A stretch of 64,000 nucleotides of DNA from assembly GCA_018399615.1 (NCBI GenBank), contig JAGYNT010000002.1, positions 1 through 64,000 on the forward strand. The letters are read 5' to 3'. Positions 55,932 through 64,000 of this stretch are shown piece after piece (positions within the stretch are counted from its first letter, which is position 1; every line of letters begins with the position of its first letter). Below the pieces are notes generated by a model. That model ran no database searches, was not told the origin of the DNA, and saw only the letters and a list, made by a program, of their open reading frames with translations. The translations under genes were made by a program, and so were the position numbers. This DNA comes from Acholeplasmataceae bacterium. Its GTDB lineage: Bacteria > Bacillota_I > Bacilli_A > Acholeplasmatales > Acholeplasmataceae.

Positions 55932-55961
55932 TAAAAAAAGGACTCGCACGAAGCGAGTCCC
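55932..55961 (-). terminator. terminator of the bcd-vor operon
   Basis: A perfect 8-bp stem, GGACTCGC with GCGAGTCC (55940-55960, loop 5), is followed by seven T on the minus strand. Confidence 0.92.
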
Positions 55962-55973
55962 CATTCGTTTTCC

Positions 55974-56513
55974 TTAAGCGTCAATGAACGAGCGTCCCTT
56001 TTCAAGAGCGCTTCGATTGACCTCGAGCATATCCTTTTTCTTTGCTCCGAGCAGTTTCAGAAGCGAATCCAGAATGACGTCATCCTTGAAGAGACCGACA
56101 CGCTTCAGGTATGCCCCGAGCATCACCATGTTCGCGACTTGGGGCTTGCCGAGTCGGATGGCCTCTTCACTCATCGGTATGCCGAAAACATGCGTATCGG
56201 CGGAAACAACGTCCTCTTCGATCAAAGATGCGTTGTAAAACAGATTCCCGTCATCCTTGACCCGATCCTTGAACTTCTGATAGGATGGGAGATTGAACAC
56301 CATGAGGTCGTCCGAATCCTTGAATACGGGTGAGAAAATCGGTTGATCACTGATGGTTACGGCACAGTTCGCGGTTCCACCACGGGTTTCCGGTCCGTAA
56401 GTGGGCACCCAAATGCTGTAGAGACCCTGTTTCGTTGCCGCATAAGCGAGCAACTGACCGGTCAGCATGACGCCCTGACCACCGAAACCGGCGATTCTGA
56501 TCGTGCGTATCAT
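55974..56513 (-). CDS. vorC: 2-oxoacid:ferredoxin oxidoreductase gamma subunit
   Basis: The 179-residue protein begins IRIAGFGGQGVMLTGQLLA and has TYGPETRGGTANCAV (about 38-52), the signatures of the gamma domain. It completes the four-subunit enzyme with VorB, VorA and VorD. It overlaps vorA by 4 bp and is followed by the operon terminator. Confidence 0.92.
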   Translation of the reverse strand: MIRTIRIAGFGGQGVMLTGQLLAYAATKQGLYSIWVPTYGPETRGGTANCAVTISDQPIFSPVFKDSDDLMVFNLPSYQKFKDRVKDDGNLFYNASLIEEDVVSADTHVFGIPMSEEAIRLGKPQVANMVMLGAYLKRVGLFKDDVILDSLLKLLGAKKKDMLEVNRSALEKGRSFIDA

Positions 56514-57250
56514 TTCTTCATCACATCCTTATAGACGCCAAGCGGATAGAAAGGCTCCATGTGTTCATGCGACCAGTCGAGGGCATCCTTGGGGTTCATG
56601 TGCCAGTTGACCGGGCACGTCGAAAGGACTTCGATCATCGTGAATCCGCGTTTTTCCTGTTGGTACGTGAACGCTTTTTTGATCGCTTTTTTCGCTTTGA
56701 TGACGTGTTGGGGATTATAGAGCGAAACGCGTTCGATATAGGCGGCACCATCGAGTGTCGCAAGCATCTCCGAGACACGGATCGGATGCCCGTGTTGGAG
56801 AAGATTACGACCGTCCTGCGACGTCGTCGTCACTTGGTCGACGAGCGTGGTCGGCGCCATCTGTCCACCCGTCATGCCGTAGGTCGCGTTGTTGGCGAAG
56901 ATGACCGTGATGTTTTCACCGCGGTTGGCAGCGTGTACGGTTTCCGCGATCCCGATTGACGCAAGATCGCCATCACCCTGGTAGGTGAAGACGGTACGAT
57001 CCGGCAAGACACGCTTGATTCCGGTCGCTACCGCACAGGCCCGTCCGTGCGCGGCTTCCTGCATGTCACAATTGATATATTCATAGCTGAAGACGGAACA
57101 GCCGACCGAAGAAACACCGACGGTCTGACCGAGAAGCCCGAGTTCTTCGAGCACTTCGGCTACGAGTTTATGAAGAATACCATGGGTACACCCGGGACAA
57201 TAATGCGTATTCTTATCCGTCAAACCTTTGGTTCTTTCGTAACGAATCAT
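56510..57250 (-). CDS. vorA: 2-oxoacid:ferredoxin oxidoreductase beta (thiamine diphosphate) subunit
   Basis: The start at 57250 (MIRYERTKGL) is chosen for GGCGG 7 nt upstream, giving 246 residues. HYCPGCTHGILHKL (about 16-29) and the thiamine diphosphate motif from YQGDGDLASIG to IFANNATYGMTGGQ (about 89-130) identify the catalytic subunit. It decarboxylates the 2-oxoacid and passes electrons to ferredoxin. It overlaps vorB and vorC by 4 bp each. Confidence 0.93.
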   Translation of the reverse strand: MIRYERTKGLTDKNTHYCPGCTHGILHKLVAEVLEELGLLGQTVGVSSVGCSVFSYEYINCDMQEAAHGRACAVATGIKRVLPDRTVFTYQGDGDLASIGIAETVHAANRGENITVIFANNATYGMTGGQMAPTTLVDQVTTTSQDGRNLLQHGHPIRVSEMLATLDGAAYIERVSLYNPQHVIKAKKAIKKAFTYQQEKRGFTMIEVLSTCPVNWHMNPKDALDWSHEHMEPFYPLGVYKDVMKK

Positions 57251-58317
57251 CGTTTCACCGCCCAATCTTCAAATGATGTGATCGCATCGACGAGTTCTTC
57301 CGGTTCGGGAACAACGCCACCGGAGCGACCATAAAACGAAACATTGAAACGACCTTGATTCGCGATCAGAACGTCATCGACCATCTGACCCATGCTCATT
57401 TCGAAAACCATGATCCCTTTACACGTCTTGGGAATGTCGTCGAACGTCTTATGGGGAAAAGGCCAAAGCGTAATCGGTCGGATCATGCCGACCTTGATTC
57501 CTTGTTGTCTGAGTATCTGGATCGATGAGCGGGCGATCCGTGCGGACGTTCCATAGGCGACGATGACATACTCGGCATCATCGAGATCGATCGTTTCGAC
57601 CCGTGTTTCGTTTTCAGTGATCAGACGGTATTTCTTCTGCAAGTTCTTATTGTGTTCTTCGAGTTCGAGCGGATCGAGATAAACGCTGTTGATGATGTTT
57701 CTGCCGTCGTGATGATCCGTACCATTCGATGCATACGTCTTCGGTGGAATTTCTCTCTTCTTGTATGGACGATCCAGTTCGATCGACTCCATCATCTGAC
57801 CGATCAGTCCGTCCACCAGTATCATGACAGGATTTCGATAGATCTCGGCGATTTCGAAACCTTCCTTCATGTAGTCGACCGTTTCCTGAATCGATTCCGG
57901 TGCGATGACGATGACATTGTAGTCACCGTTCCCGCCTCCGCGTGTCGCCTGATTGTAATCACCTTGGGCCGGAGCGATTCCGCCCAAACCCGGTCCGCCA
58001 CGCATGACGGATACGATCAGACACGGCAACTCCGAACCGGCGATATAACTGATTCCTTCCTGTTTGAGGGCGATGCCCACCGATGATGACGACGTCATCA
58101 CGCGTGCACCGGCACCGGCGGCGCCGTATACCATATTGATCGCCGCGACTTCGGATTCGGCTTGTACGAACACTTTGCCGGCTTCGACCAGGTGTTTCGA
58201 CAAATATTCCGGAATCTCGTTCTGCGGTGTGATCGGATAACCGAAGAACGCATCACAATCCGCCTTGATCGCCGCCAAAGCGATCGCTTCATTACCTTTC
58301 ATCAGTACTTTACTCAT
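57247..58317 (-). CDS. vorB: 2-oxoacid:ferredoxin oxidoreductase alpha subunit (VorB type)
   Basis: The 356-residue protein has the pyruvate:ferredoxin-type alpha domain: GNEAIALAAIKADCDAFFGY, YPITPQNEIPEYL (about 27-39), a conserved RGGPGLGGIAPAQGDYNQAT block (about 106-125), and a C-terminal transketolase-like part with PITLWPFP. The closest group by these blocks is the 3-methyl-2-oxobutanoate (branched-chain 2-oxoacid) enzyme, and the neighbouring leucine dehydrogenase supports that. The exact oxoacid is not proven. It overlaps vorD by 8 bp. Confidence 0.92.
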   Translation of the reverse strand: MSKVLMKGNEAIALAAIKADCDAFFGYPITPQNEIPEYLSKHLVEAGKVFVQAESEVAAINMVYGAAGAGARVMTSSSSVGIALKQEGISYIAGSELPCLIVSVMRGGPGLGGIAPAQGDYNQATRGGGNGDYNVIVIAPESIQETVDYMKEGFEIAEIYRNPVMILVDGLIGQMMESIELDRPYKKREIPPKTYASNGTDHHDGRNIINSVYLDPLELEEHNKNLQKKYRLITENETRVETIDLDDAEYVIVAYGTSARIARSSIQILRQQGIKVGMIRPITLWPFPHKTFDDIPKTCKGIMVFEMSMGQMVDDVLIANQGRFNVSFYGRSGGVVPEPEELVDAITSFEDWAVKR

Positions 58318-58537
58318 TGTCGATCACCTCGACTTTGATGACGGAATCCGGACAGATGATCGCGCAGTGCGCACAACCGATGCATCGATCCATATCGCTT
58401 ACCGATATGAGATTGTAGCCCGAACTGTTGATCCGCTCGTTATCGAGCGATAGAATGTTTACCGGACAAAAGGCGACACACAGTCCACAGCCCTTGCAGG
58501 CTTCGTCATTGAACGTCAGTCTTCCCTTCTTTTTCAA
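58310..58537 (-). CDS. vorD: 4Fe-4S ferredoxin-type delta subunit of the oxidoreductase
   Basis: The 75-residue protein has two CxxCxxCxxxCP clusters: Cys14/17/20/24 (CKGCGLCVAFCP) and Cys52/55/58/62 (CIGCAHCAIICP). This bacterial-type 2[4Fe-4S] protein is the electron relay subunit. It lies between bcd (17 bp) and vorB (8-bp overlap). Confidence 0.93.
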   Translation of the reverse strand: MKKKGRLTFNDEACKGCGLCVAFCPVNILSLDNERINSSGYNLISVSDMDRCIGCAHCAIICPDSVIKVEVIDNE

Positions 58538-58554
58538 ATTATCACTTCTTTCTG

Positions 58555-59634
58555 TTAACGTTTTATGTAGTTGTCATGCAAGCGGTTAATCGTTTCAATA
58601 CGGTTCTTGGCGAATACTTTCGCAGCCTGTTGCGTATGAATGTCTTCCTGATCGGCGATCGAGAAGATTTCGAGCAGGCGATCGTAGATGCGTTGGATGT
58701 CACGCTTCGCGGTATCCTTGTCATAGGATTTCAGTTCGTGGTAGACGTTGATCAATCCACCGGCGTTGATGACGAAATCCGGGGCATAGAGAATGTCTCT
58801 GTCCTTGAGCATCTTACCGTGGGTATCGTCATCGAAGAGAATGTTGTTCGCGGTGCCCGCGACGACTTTCGCCTTCAGTTTCGGAATCGTCACGTCGTCG
58901 AGCATGCCGCCGAGCGCACATGGGACGAATACGTCGACGTCCGCTTCGAAGATCTTGTCCGGCTCGATGAATTCGACTTCCGGATGTTCTTTCTTCATGC
59001 GTGCGATATGCTTGTCGTTGATTTCCGTGAAATAGACTTTCCTGGCATTGGCTTCAAGCAAATATTTCACAAGATAATAACCCGTCTGTCCTGCGCCCTG
59101 AACGGCAAATGAATAATTGGAAATGTTCTCATCGTCGAACTTGTACTTCAGCGATGCCTTGATGCCGTAGAAAGCACCGAGTGCCGTCATGGGCGAGGGA
59201 TTACCCGATTTGCCTTCGAGTCCGACGACATAGTCGGTTTCCATTTTGACGAAATCCATGTCACTCGTCGATGTGTTGATATCTTCGGCGGTAATATAGC
59301 GTCCGTTCAAGGATTGCACGTAACGTCCGAGTGCGCGGAAATAAGCTTCCGTCTTGACTTTGTTCGCGTCACCGATCAAAACCGTTTTTCCACCGCCCAG
59401 GTTCAATCCGGCAGCGGCAGCCTTGTAGGTCATGCCCCGTGCGAGTCTCAGACAATCGAGAACGGCGTCGTCCTCACACGCATAATTCCACAGTCTCGTG
59501 CCACCAAGGGCTGGCCCCAATGTGGTGTTATGAATGGCTGTAATTCCCTTTAAACCCGTCGTCTTATCATAAAAATAGACGATCTGCTCGTACCGGTGTT
59601 TTTCCATGTACTTGAAATGATCGAAATTGCCCAT
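58555..59634 (-). CDS. bcd: leucine/branched-chain amino acid dehydrogenase
   Basis: The 359-residue protein is of the Glu/Leu/Phe/Val dehydrogenase family. ALGGTRLW (42-49), GMTYKAAAAGLNLGGGKTVL (67-86) with substrate and catalytic Lys71 and Lys83, and the NAD-binding VQGAGQTGYY (Rossmann glycine motif) fit leucine dehydrogenase. It deaminates leucine, valine and isoleucine to 2-oxoacids, which the downstream VorABCD would oxidise to branched acyl-CoA with reduced ferredoxin. It is the first gene of the operon and lies after a promoter with a cre-like site. Confidence 0.92.
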   Translation of the reverse strand: MGNFDHFKYMEKHRYEQIVYFYDKTTGLKGITAIHNTTLGPALGGTRLWNYACEDDAVLDCLRLARGMTYKAAAAGLNLGGGKTVLIGDANKVKTEAYFRALGRYVQSLNGRYITAEDINTSTSDMDFVKMETDYVVGLEGKSGNPSPMTALGAFYGIKASLKYKFDDENISNYSFAVQGAGQTGYYLVKYLLEANARKVYFTEINDKHIARMKKEHPEVEFIEPDKIFEADVDVFVPCALGGMLDDVTIPKLKAKVVAGTANNILFDDDTHGKMLKDRDILYAPDFVINAGGLINVYHELKSYDKDTAKRDIQRIYDRLLEIFSIADQEDIHTQQAAKVFAKNRIETINRLHDNYIKR

Positions 59635-59654
59635 ACTGTTCTCCCTTCATATTT

Positions 59655-59701
59655 TAAAAGCGCTTACACTCATATTATAACACAACAAAAATCGTTTGTA
59701 A
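59655..59701 (-). promoter_or_regulatory. bcd-vor promoter with cre-like site at the transcription start
   Basis: -35 TTACAA (59696-59701), 16-bp spacer, -10 TATAAT (59674-59679). Immediately downstream, TGTAAGCGCTTTTA (59655-59668) matches 13 of 14 positions of TGWNANCGNTNWCA. A site covering the start of transcription is the usual place for CcpA repression. Confidence 0.65.
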
Positions 59702-59952
59702 TCCCCCAAACTCATCTTTTCCTTTCAAACCTTGTAAAAGCATCTTTTCTTAAGTGATTCACTTTGGATATACGCAAAAAAGAACGTTGTTTCAAACCCG
59801 TTATGTGACGTTGTGTGACGACTCCTGATGATTCGATTCCTGCTGCCCGCACGGCAATGAACGCAGGTCCGTATCATTTCATCATAAGCAAGGAGTCGCT
59901 GTTCCATGCTTTGAAGTATCGCCATATCAACCGCTTGATAAAGCCCTTTATT
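59702..59952. other. intergenic stretch without a convincing gene
   Basis: About 250 bp of the 370-bp gap between bcd and the esterase gene. A minus-strand frame of about 70 codons crosses it, but it has no ribosome binding site, no recognisable family, and lies after the esterase terminator. No promoter towards a neighbouring gene other than the bcd promoter is clear. Confidence 0.4.
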
Positions 59953-59988
59953 TGAAAAAAAGAGGGAAAACCCTATTTGGGTATCCCT
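59953..59988 (-). terminator. terminator after the esterase gene
   Basis: On the minus strand AGGGA-TA-CCC pairs with GGG-TTT-TCCCT (59963-59988, small internal loop), followed by CTTTTTTT. Confidence 0.75.
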
Positions 59989-60005
59989 TGGTCTTCTACT
60001 GATTT

Positions 60006-60917
60006 TCAGGCTTTGAGAAAACGGATTCTCTGCTCGATCGCATCCTGTGTGACACGTGCCCGTCTGATCGTGTCGAACCCATGAACCGTGGCCTTCGTAT
60101 GGTTTTCCGTGACGTCCACTCCGGCCGCCTTCAAGGCCTTCGCGTAGTCCATGGCCTCGTCTTTCAGACAGTCGAATTCCGCGGTCTCGACGTATGCCGG
60201 CGGCAACCCACTCAGATCGGCCAGATTGGGCGAAGCGTATGGCAACATATCCTTCGTCCCCTCGCGCAGATAGTCTTCCCACATCACCTTGTTGTGGACG
60301 CTGTTCCATACGGGGGTGTCGACATACGCCTTGATCGAGTCGGTTTTCTGTTCATGATCGATGACGGGATAGATGAGTACCTGTTTATCGATTTTCGGAC
60401 CCTTGCGGTCACGGGCGAGCAACGTGAGTGCTGTCGCGAGATTTCCTCCGGCGCTGTCGCCATAGACGTAGATCTCCGTGACATTCAGCTTCTCTTTGTT
60501 TCGATCGAGCCACAGCAAGGCCTCATAACAATCCTCGAGCCCGGCGGGAAAGGGATGTTTCAAAGAAAGACGATATCGGACGTTCAAAGCGGAATACCCC
60601 GTTTCTTCCACGATCGTCTTCACCTGGCTGACGTGCATGGGTGTTCCTTCGAACTTGAAAGCACCCCCGTGGATGAATATCACACACGGACTCGCTTGCT
60701 TCATGCCGCGCTTTTGGAAGTGTCTGACTTTGACGTGGCGCTTGTTTCCGATGCGAAACGTCCTGGTTTTGAAACGGAAACTCAACTCGCTGAAAAAAAG
60801 CGCGATACGCAAAAAAACATTCATCCGACGTATTCTGGCGTGTGAAAACTGTTTGAACCCGAGCACATTCAGTGCTTTCAGCTCGGGGTCGATCGGGTAT
60901 GTCCGTCTATCGCTCAT
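60006..60917 (-). CDS. alpha/beta hydrolase, acetyl-esterase (HSL) type
   Basis: I choose ATG 60917 ([10 protein letters not shown]), giving 303 residues; it overlaps the end of msrB by 11 bp. The oxyanion-hole HGGAF is at 83-87, the nucleophile elbow GDSAGGN has Ser155, and the Asp and His of the triad fit [11 protein letters not shown] and ATVHGFD near the C-terminus. These are the marks of the hormone-sensitive-lipase-like esterase family. A hydrophobic stretch near residues 33-43 may associate with the membrane. The substrate is unknown. Confidence 0.88.
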   Translation of the reverse strand: MSDRRTYPIDPELKALNVLGFKQFSHARIRRMNVFLRIALFFSELSFRFKTRTFRIGNKRHVKVRHFQKRGMKQASPCVIFIHGGAFKFEGTPMHVSQVKTIVEETGYSALNVRYRLSLKHPFPAGLEDCYEALLWLDRNKEKLNVTEIYVYGDSAGGNLATALTLLARDRKGPKIDKQVLIYPVIDHEQKTDSIKAYVDTPVWNSVHNKVMWEDYLREGTKDMLPYASPNLADLSGLPPAYVETAEFDCLKDEAMDYAKALKAAGVDVTENHTKATVHGFDTIRRARVTQDAIEQRIRFLKA

Positions 60918-61347
60918 CTTTTTCAAACAAGGCGAGATAATCGCCATATCCTTCCTTTTCGAGTTCGTCGACCGGAATGAAACGCAAGGCGGCCGAGTTG
61001 ATGCAATACCTCAGTCCCCCTCGATCGACGGGTCCGTCATTGAACAGGTGCCCCAAGTGACTGTCGGCTTCATTGCTGCGGACTTCCGTGCGCACCATTC
61101 CGAATCCCCGATCTTCCTTGAGTTCGAGTTTCTTCAACGAATCACTGAAACTCGGCCACCCGCAACTGCTGTCGAACTTGTCAAGACTCGAGAACAACGG
61201 TTCCCCCGATACGATATCGACGTAAAGCCCTTCCTCATCGTGATCCCAATAAGCGTTTTCAAACGGAGGTTCCGTTCCGTTTTCCTGGGTCACCCGGTAT
61301 TGTGTTCTGGTCAGTCGCTTCTTCAGTTCCTTTTTGTCTTTGTTCAT
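60907..61347 (-). CDS. msrB: peptide-methionine (R)-S-oxide reductase
   Basis: The 146-residue protein has SSCGWPSF (60-67, recycling Cys62), [13 protein letters not shown] (94-106) and the catalytic [11 protein letters not shown] with Cys115. The paired Cys residues of zinc-type MsrB are missing, so it is the zinc-free form. It repairs methionine-R-sulfoxide in proteins. It is co-transcribed with the esterase gene, whose start lies inside its last codons. Confidence 0.95.
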   Translation of the reverse strand: MNKDKKELKKRLTRTQYRVTQENGTEPPFENAYWDHDEEGLYVDIVSGEPLFSSLDKFDSSCGWPSFSDSLKKLELKEDRGFGMVRTEVRSNEADSHLGHLFNDGPVDRGGLRYCINSAALRFIPVDELEKEGYGDYLALFEKDER

Positions 61348-61406
61348 GTCCGATCACCTCACTTATAAGTCTAACATAAATCAAAACAATCGTGTTTTAC
61401 GGACGC

Positions 61407-63839
61407 TCAATCGGATTCGACCAACGCCTTCAACCGTCTTTTGAGCATTCCGACTTCCTTTTTGAACACATTCTGAAAGAGATCGAATGCACTCACGTCA
61501 CGTTCGCTCGCGTGCTCGAGCATGTGTCTCAGGAGCCACATGACGCGCGCACCCGATACGTAACCGACCGACCCCTTGACGTAATGGAGTGTGCGTTGGA
61601 TTTCCTCACGATCCTCTGTGATGAAGGCCTTTTCGATGGCATCGAGATCGTGGTCGACATCTTTCAAAAAACCGATGACGACCTGCGTTCGAATGTTTTC
61701 GCTTCCTTCATACAAGCGTTCGAACTCCGATTCATCGAAAACCGGCAGGTTTTCGGGTATGTCGATCGTGTGCGACCGGTTTATGTGCTTGTCGAGCATC
61801 ATGAGTGCGTGATCGACCTGAATCGGCTTATGCAGAACATCATCCATCCCGGAAAGAGGGATCATCTCATCGTCGTTCGCGAAAATATTGGCGGTGATCG
61901 CGATGACCGGAACGCTTTTCTCTTTGCCGTCCAAAGCGCGTATGCGTCTCGTCGTCTCATAGCCGTCGATTCCCGGCATCTGAATATCCATCAAAACGGC
62001 ATCATAGGAATCGATTTGGACTTCTTCGATCGCCTTGATCCCGCTGTCGACGTGCTTCGTCGAAAAACCGTGCTTGAAAAGAATACGGGCCAATGCGACA
62101 CGATTCGTGTAGTTGTCATCGACGATGAGCACATGTCCCTTGTGCGCTGTGCCGGCATCCGAACCGATTCGGTTCAGTCTGTCCTTTCGCGCCCTGATCA
62201 GTCTTTGGTGGATCGTTTGTCTCGCGATCGGATACTCGAGATAGATATCCATGCTTTCCAGGCCCGCTGTCTGATCCCGACAGCTCATAATGAAAAGCGT
62301 ATCGTTTTTGGCATATCTCTGTCTGATATGTTCGAGATCGGACTCGCTTGCAAGCGGAACATTGACGATGATGAAGTCGACCTTCCCCGGAATCGGCTCT
62401 GTTTTCTTTCGGAACGTGAACCCGATGCTCTCAAAGAGCGTTCGACACGACTTCTTAAACGCGCGTTCATTGAATACGACGGCATCATAGAGCGCGTGGT
62501 TCAAATAGTCGTGTCTCTTCCCTTTGGTAAAGGTGAGATCGATTTGAAAGGTGCTGCCGATGCCTTTTTTGCTTTTGACACTGAGGTCGCCCCCGAGCAG
62601 TCTGATCAGCTCATAGGTGATGGGGAGTCCCAAACCGCTGCCGCTCTGTTCGCGTGAGTGTTTCGATTGAATCCGATAAAAAAGATCGAAAATGTGTTCG
62701 AGGTCTCCCTTCGGAATACCGATTCCGCTATCCTTGATCGTTACGGAAAGGTCGATCGTCGATCCGTGGTCCTCATGATCGACTTTGATTTTCACGAATC
62801 CTTCATTCGTGTATTTGACGGCGTTGGTCAAGACATTCAAGACGATCTGCCGAAACTTCTGAACGTCACCGATCACCTGGTGTTCGATGCCGTAATCGAA
62901 CTCGAACTCGAGCTCGATGCCTTTTTCCGCAGCCGGAAACGTCTGCATCGAAAGAACTTTGGTGAGTTCGTCCTCGAGATCGAAGGTATCTTCGAACACA
63001 TCCATTTTTCCGGCATCGATCTTCGAGAGGTCCAGGACGTCGTTGACGATGCCCGATAGCGTTTCAATCGACGTCTGCGCGATATTGAGATACTGTTTCT
63101 GTTCGAGCGTCGTATGCGTCGTATGCAGCAGATAGATCGCATTGTGTATGCCGCTCAAGGGTGTCCTCATCTCGTGACTGATGCTCGCGAGAAACTTGCC
63201 TCTGGCCTCGTTCGCACGCATGGCCTGTTCACGCGCTTCGATGAGATCGGATTCGATCCGTTGCCTGATCAGACTGTTCGTGATCATTTCCGCGAGCACT
63301 TTGAGCAATTGGAATTCGCGCTCGTCCCAGACGCGCTTTCTTCTGTTGTCGTCGAAACCGACGAAACCGAGAAGATTTTTTTTATCGATCAAAGGTAACG
63401 TCAGAACGGACTTGATACCTTGAAAATCCAGCGTCTGATAGACGATGCTGTCGTGATCGAGCTTCGAGACGTCACTGATGTTGACGGCTTCGCCCCGGAT
63501 ATGATAGGAAGCCCAATCATCGAAAACATCTTCGATCGGAATGTCCTTGAGGTTCTCGATTTCTTTGGAAATCCCTTCGTTGCACCACTCATACGTGTTC
63601 GATGTCGTTCTTCTGACAAAGTCGTATTCGAAGACATAGATCCGATCGACATCGAAAAAGAGACCGACGAGTTCGAATGCGTCATTGAGCACCTGGTCGA
63701 AATCCTCGGGATCGACATTGATGAATTCGGTCGCGATCCGCATCAGGATCGTTTCAAAAGCGAGTGTCTGAACGTTTCGTCCTATATTCTCTTTGTCATT
63801 GGCACGAGCCATGATCACAATACCTTCTTTCATTTTCAC
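61407..63839 (-). CDS. soluble hybrid histidine kinase: GAF, HisKA, ATPase, receiver, HPt
   Basis: The product is up to 810 residues; an alternative start is ATG 63812 (MARANDKENIG). Order of domains: GAF (about 30-190), a coiled linker, HisKA with SHEMRTPLSG and His222, the HATPase domain (about 325-450; N box NVLTNAVKYT, then DSGIGIP and SGSGLGLPI), a degenerate receiver-like segment (about 460-560), a true receiver with VLMDIQMPGIDG and Asp618, and a C-terminal HPt with LHYVKGS and His752. No membrane segment or signal peptide is seen, so it senses an intracellular signal through GAF. No separate response regulator is encoded nearby; the phosphate target is unknown. Confidence 0.9.
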   Translation of the reverse strand: MKMKEGIVIMARANDKENIGRNVQTLAFETILMRIATEFINVDPEDFDQVLNDAFELVGLFFDVDRIYVFEYDFVRRTTSNTYEWCNEGISKEIENLKDIPIEDVFDDWASYHIRGEAVNISDVSKLDHDSIVYQTLDFQGIKSVLTLPLIDKKNLLGFVGFDDNRRKRVWDEREFQLLKVLAEMITNSLIRQRIESDLIEAREQAMRANEARGKFLASISHEMRTPLSGIHNAIYLLHTTHTTLEQKQYLNIAQTSIETLSGIVNDVLDLSKIDAGKMDVFEDTFDLEDELTKVLSMQTFPAAEKGIELEFEFDYGIEHQVIGDVQKFRQIVLNVLTNAVKYTNEGFVKIKVDHEDHGSTIDLSVTIKDSGIGIPKGDLEHIFDLFYRIQSKHSREQSGSGLGLPITYELIRLLGGDLSVKSKKGIGSTFQIDLTFTKGKRHDYLNHALYDAVVFNERAFKKSCRTLFESIGFTFRKKTEPIPGKVDFIIVNVPLASESDLEHIRQRYAKNDTLFIMSCRDQTAGLESMDIYLEYPIARQTIHQRLIRARKDRLNRIGSDAGTAHKGHVLIVDDNYTNRVALARILFKHGFSTKHVDSGIKAIEEVQIDSYDAVLMDIQMPGIDGYETTRRIRALDGKEKSVPVIAITANIFANDDEMIPLSGMDDVLHKPIQVDHALMMLDKHINRSHTIDIPENLPVFDESEFERLYEGSENIRTQVVIGFLKDVDHDLDAIEKAFITEDREEIQRTLHYVKGSVGYVSGARVMWLLRHMLEHASERDVSAFDLFQNVFKKEVGMLKRRLKALVESD

Positions 63840-63851
63840 TTCGATCGCTTC

Positions 63852-63880
63852 TTGTCATTTCAAATCATCCACGTTATAAT
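63852..63880 (+). promoter_or_regulatory. promoter of the CDGSH gene
   Basis: -35 TTGTCA (63852-63857), 17-bp spacer, perfect -10 TATAAT (63875-63880) on the plus strand. It lies 22 bp before the start codon. Confidence 0.7.
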
Positions 63881-63901
63881 GGATGAAAGGATGTGACAAA
63901 C

Positions 63902-64000
63902 ATGAATGAACCCAATATGCCCCAGAAGAAGCCCTATGTCGTCGAGTTGAAAGCCGACCAGCCCTATCTTTATTGCAGTTGCGGAAAAAGCGGGAATCAA
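63902..64000 (+). CDS. CDGSH iron-sulfur domain protein, start only
   Basis: Thirty-three codons are visible before the window ends. The stretch QPYLYCSCGKSGNQ is the first half of the CDGSH motif (C-x-C-x2-S/T), where two of the three Cys ligands of a 2Fe-2S cluster lie. The usual continuation PFCDGSH would follow. Such small proteins bind a labile 2Fe-2S cluster in redox or iron handling. AAAGGA lies upstream of the ATG. Confidence 0.8.
   Translation, partial: MNEPNMPQKKPYVVELKADQPYLYCSCGKSGNQ

Noticed and set aside
59725-60309. Minus-strand frame across the esterase 3' end and intergenic space
   Set aside because: Out of frame with the esterase, crosses its terminator, no ribosome binding site and no recognisable protein.
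61392-62657. 421-codon plus-strand frame opposite the histidine kinase
   Set aside because: A shadow of the kinase gene; no family features or start signals.
1-64000. Mycoplasma-type code with TGA as Trp
   Set aside because: TGA ends many clean genes (for example rsgA, pheS, the pullulanases), and Trp is encoded by TGG.
1-64000. CRISPR arrays, tRNA or rRNA genes, transposons
   Set aside because: Reading through found no direct-repeat arrays, cloverleaf sequences with CCA-type ends, rRNA-like blocks or transposase motifs.

Overview
The window comes from a low-GC-Gram-positive-type bacterium (Bacillota or a closely related Mollicutes-like lineage). Support: a PolC-type DNA polymerase III, a T-box leader on pheST, the rsgA-rpe-thiN / rpmB / fakA neighbourhood known from Bacillus, YtqA/YtqB, lipobox lipoproteins, strong Shine-Dalgarno sequences and sigma-A-like promoters. 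TGA is used as a stop, so the mycoplasma code does not apply. I see no tRNA, rRNA, CRISPR array, phage or insertion sequence. The exact taxon is inference.

Layout. 1-10 kb is housekeeping: partial fakA, rpmB, the rlmN-rsgA-rpe-thiN operon, a damaged TMEM43-family gene and pheST with its T-box. 10-23 kb holds a BI-1/YccA membrane protein, polC, DUF1189, ytqA-ytqB, an ECF sigma/anti-sigma pair with a separately transcribed RsgI-like lipoprotein, leuS and acpP. 23-50 kb is a large alpha-glucan locus: malQ, an alpha-glucosidase, a neopullulanase coupled to a LacI-type regulator, glgB, a cytosolic pullulanase, another GH13 enzyme, glycogen phosphorylase, MalE/MalF/MalG transport proteins, a secreted starch-binding protein without a catalytic domain, a secreted CBM41 pullulanase, a small lipoprotein, and an operon of 5'-nucleotidase, RDD protein, alpha-amylase lipoprotein and a YvdJ-like protein. 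52-64 kb holds split ChrA, a GDPD esterase, an MFS sugar-type transporter with an extracellular EF-hand repeat insert, a leucine dehydrogenase / branched-chain 2-oxoacid:ferredoxin oxidoreductase operon, an esterase, msrB, a soluble hybrid histidine kinase and the start of a CDGSH iron-sulfur protein.

How the glucan genes work together (inference from families). Surface pullulanase and amylase lipoprotein debranch and cut glycogen or starch. The secreted binding protein may hold substrate near the cell. MalEFG imports maltodextrins, with its ATPase encoded elsewhere. Cytosolic pullulanase, neopullulanase, alpha-glucosidase, MalQ and GlgP then process them, and GlgB may build internal glycogen. 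Sites matching the CcpA/LacI-family consensus lie in both divergent promoter regions of the locus.

Quality note: rlmN (5' end), the TMEM43 gene, malQ, glgB and malE are broken by local clusters of frame changes, while conserved motifs of each family continue in other frames. This looks more like local assembly indels than ancient decay, but the sequence alone cannot decide.

Most interesting: the 2 x 77-residue EF-hand repeat in the MFS transporter, the non-catalytic pullulanase-like secreted protein at the head of the malEFG genes, and an identical promoter motif in front of the ECF sigma gene and the RsgI-like lipoprotein gene.
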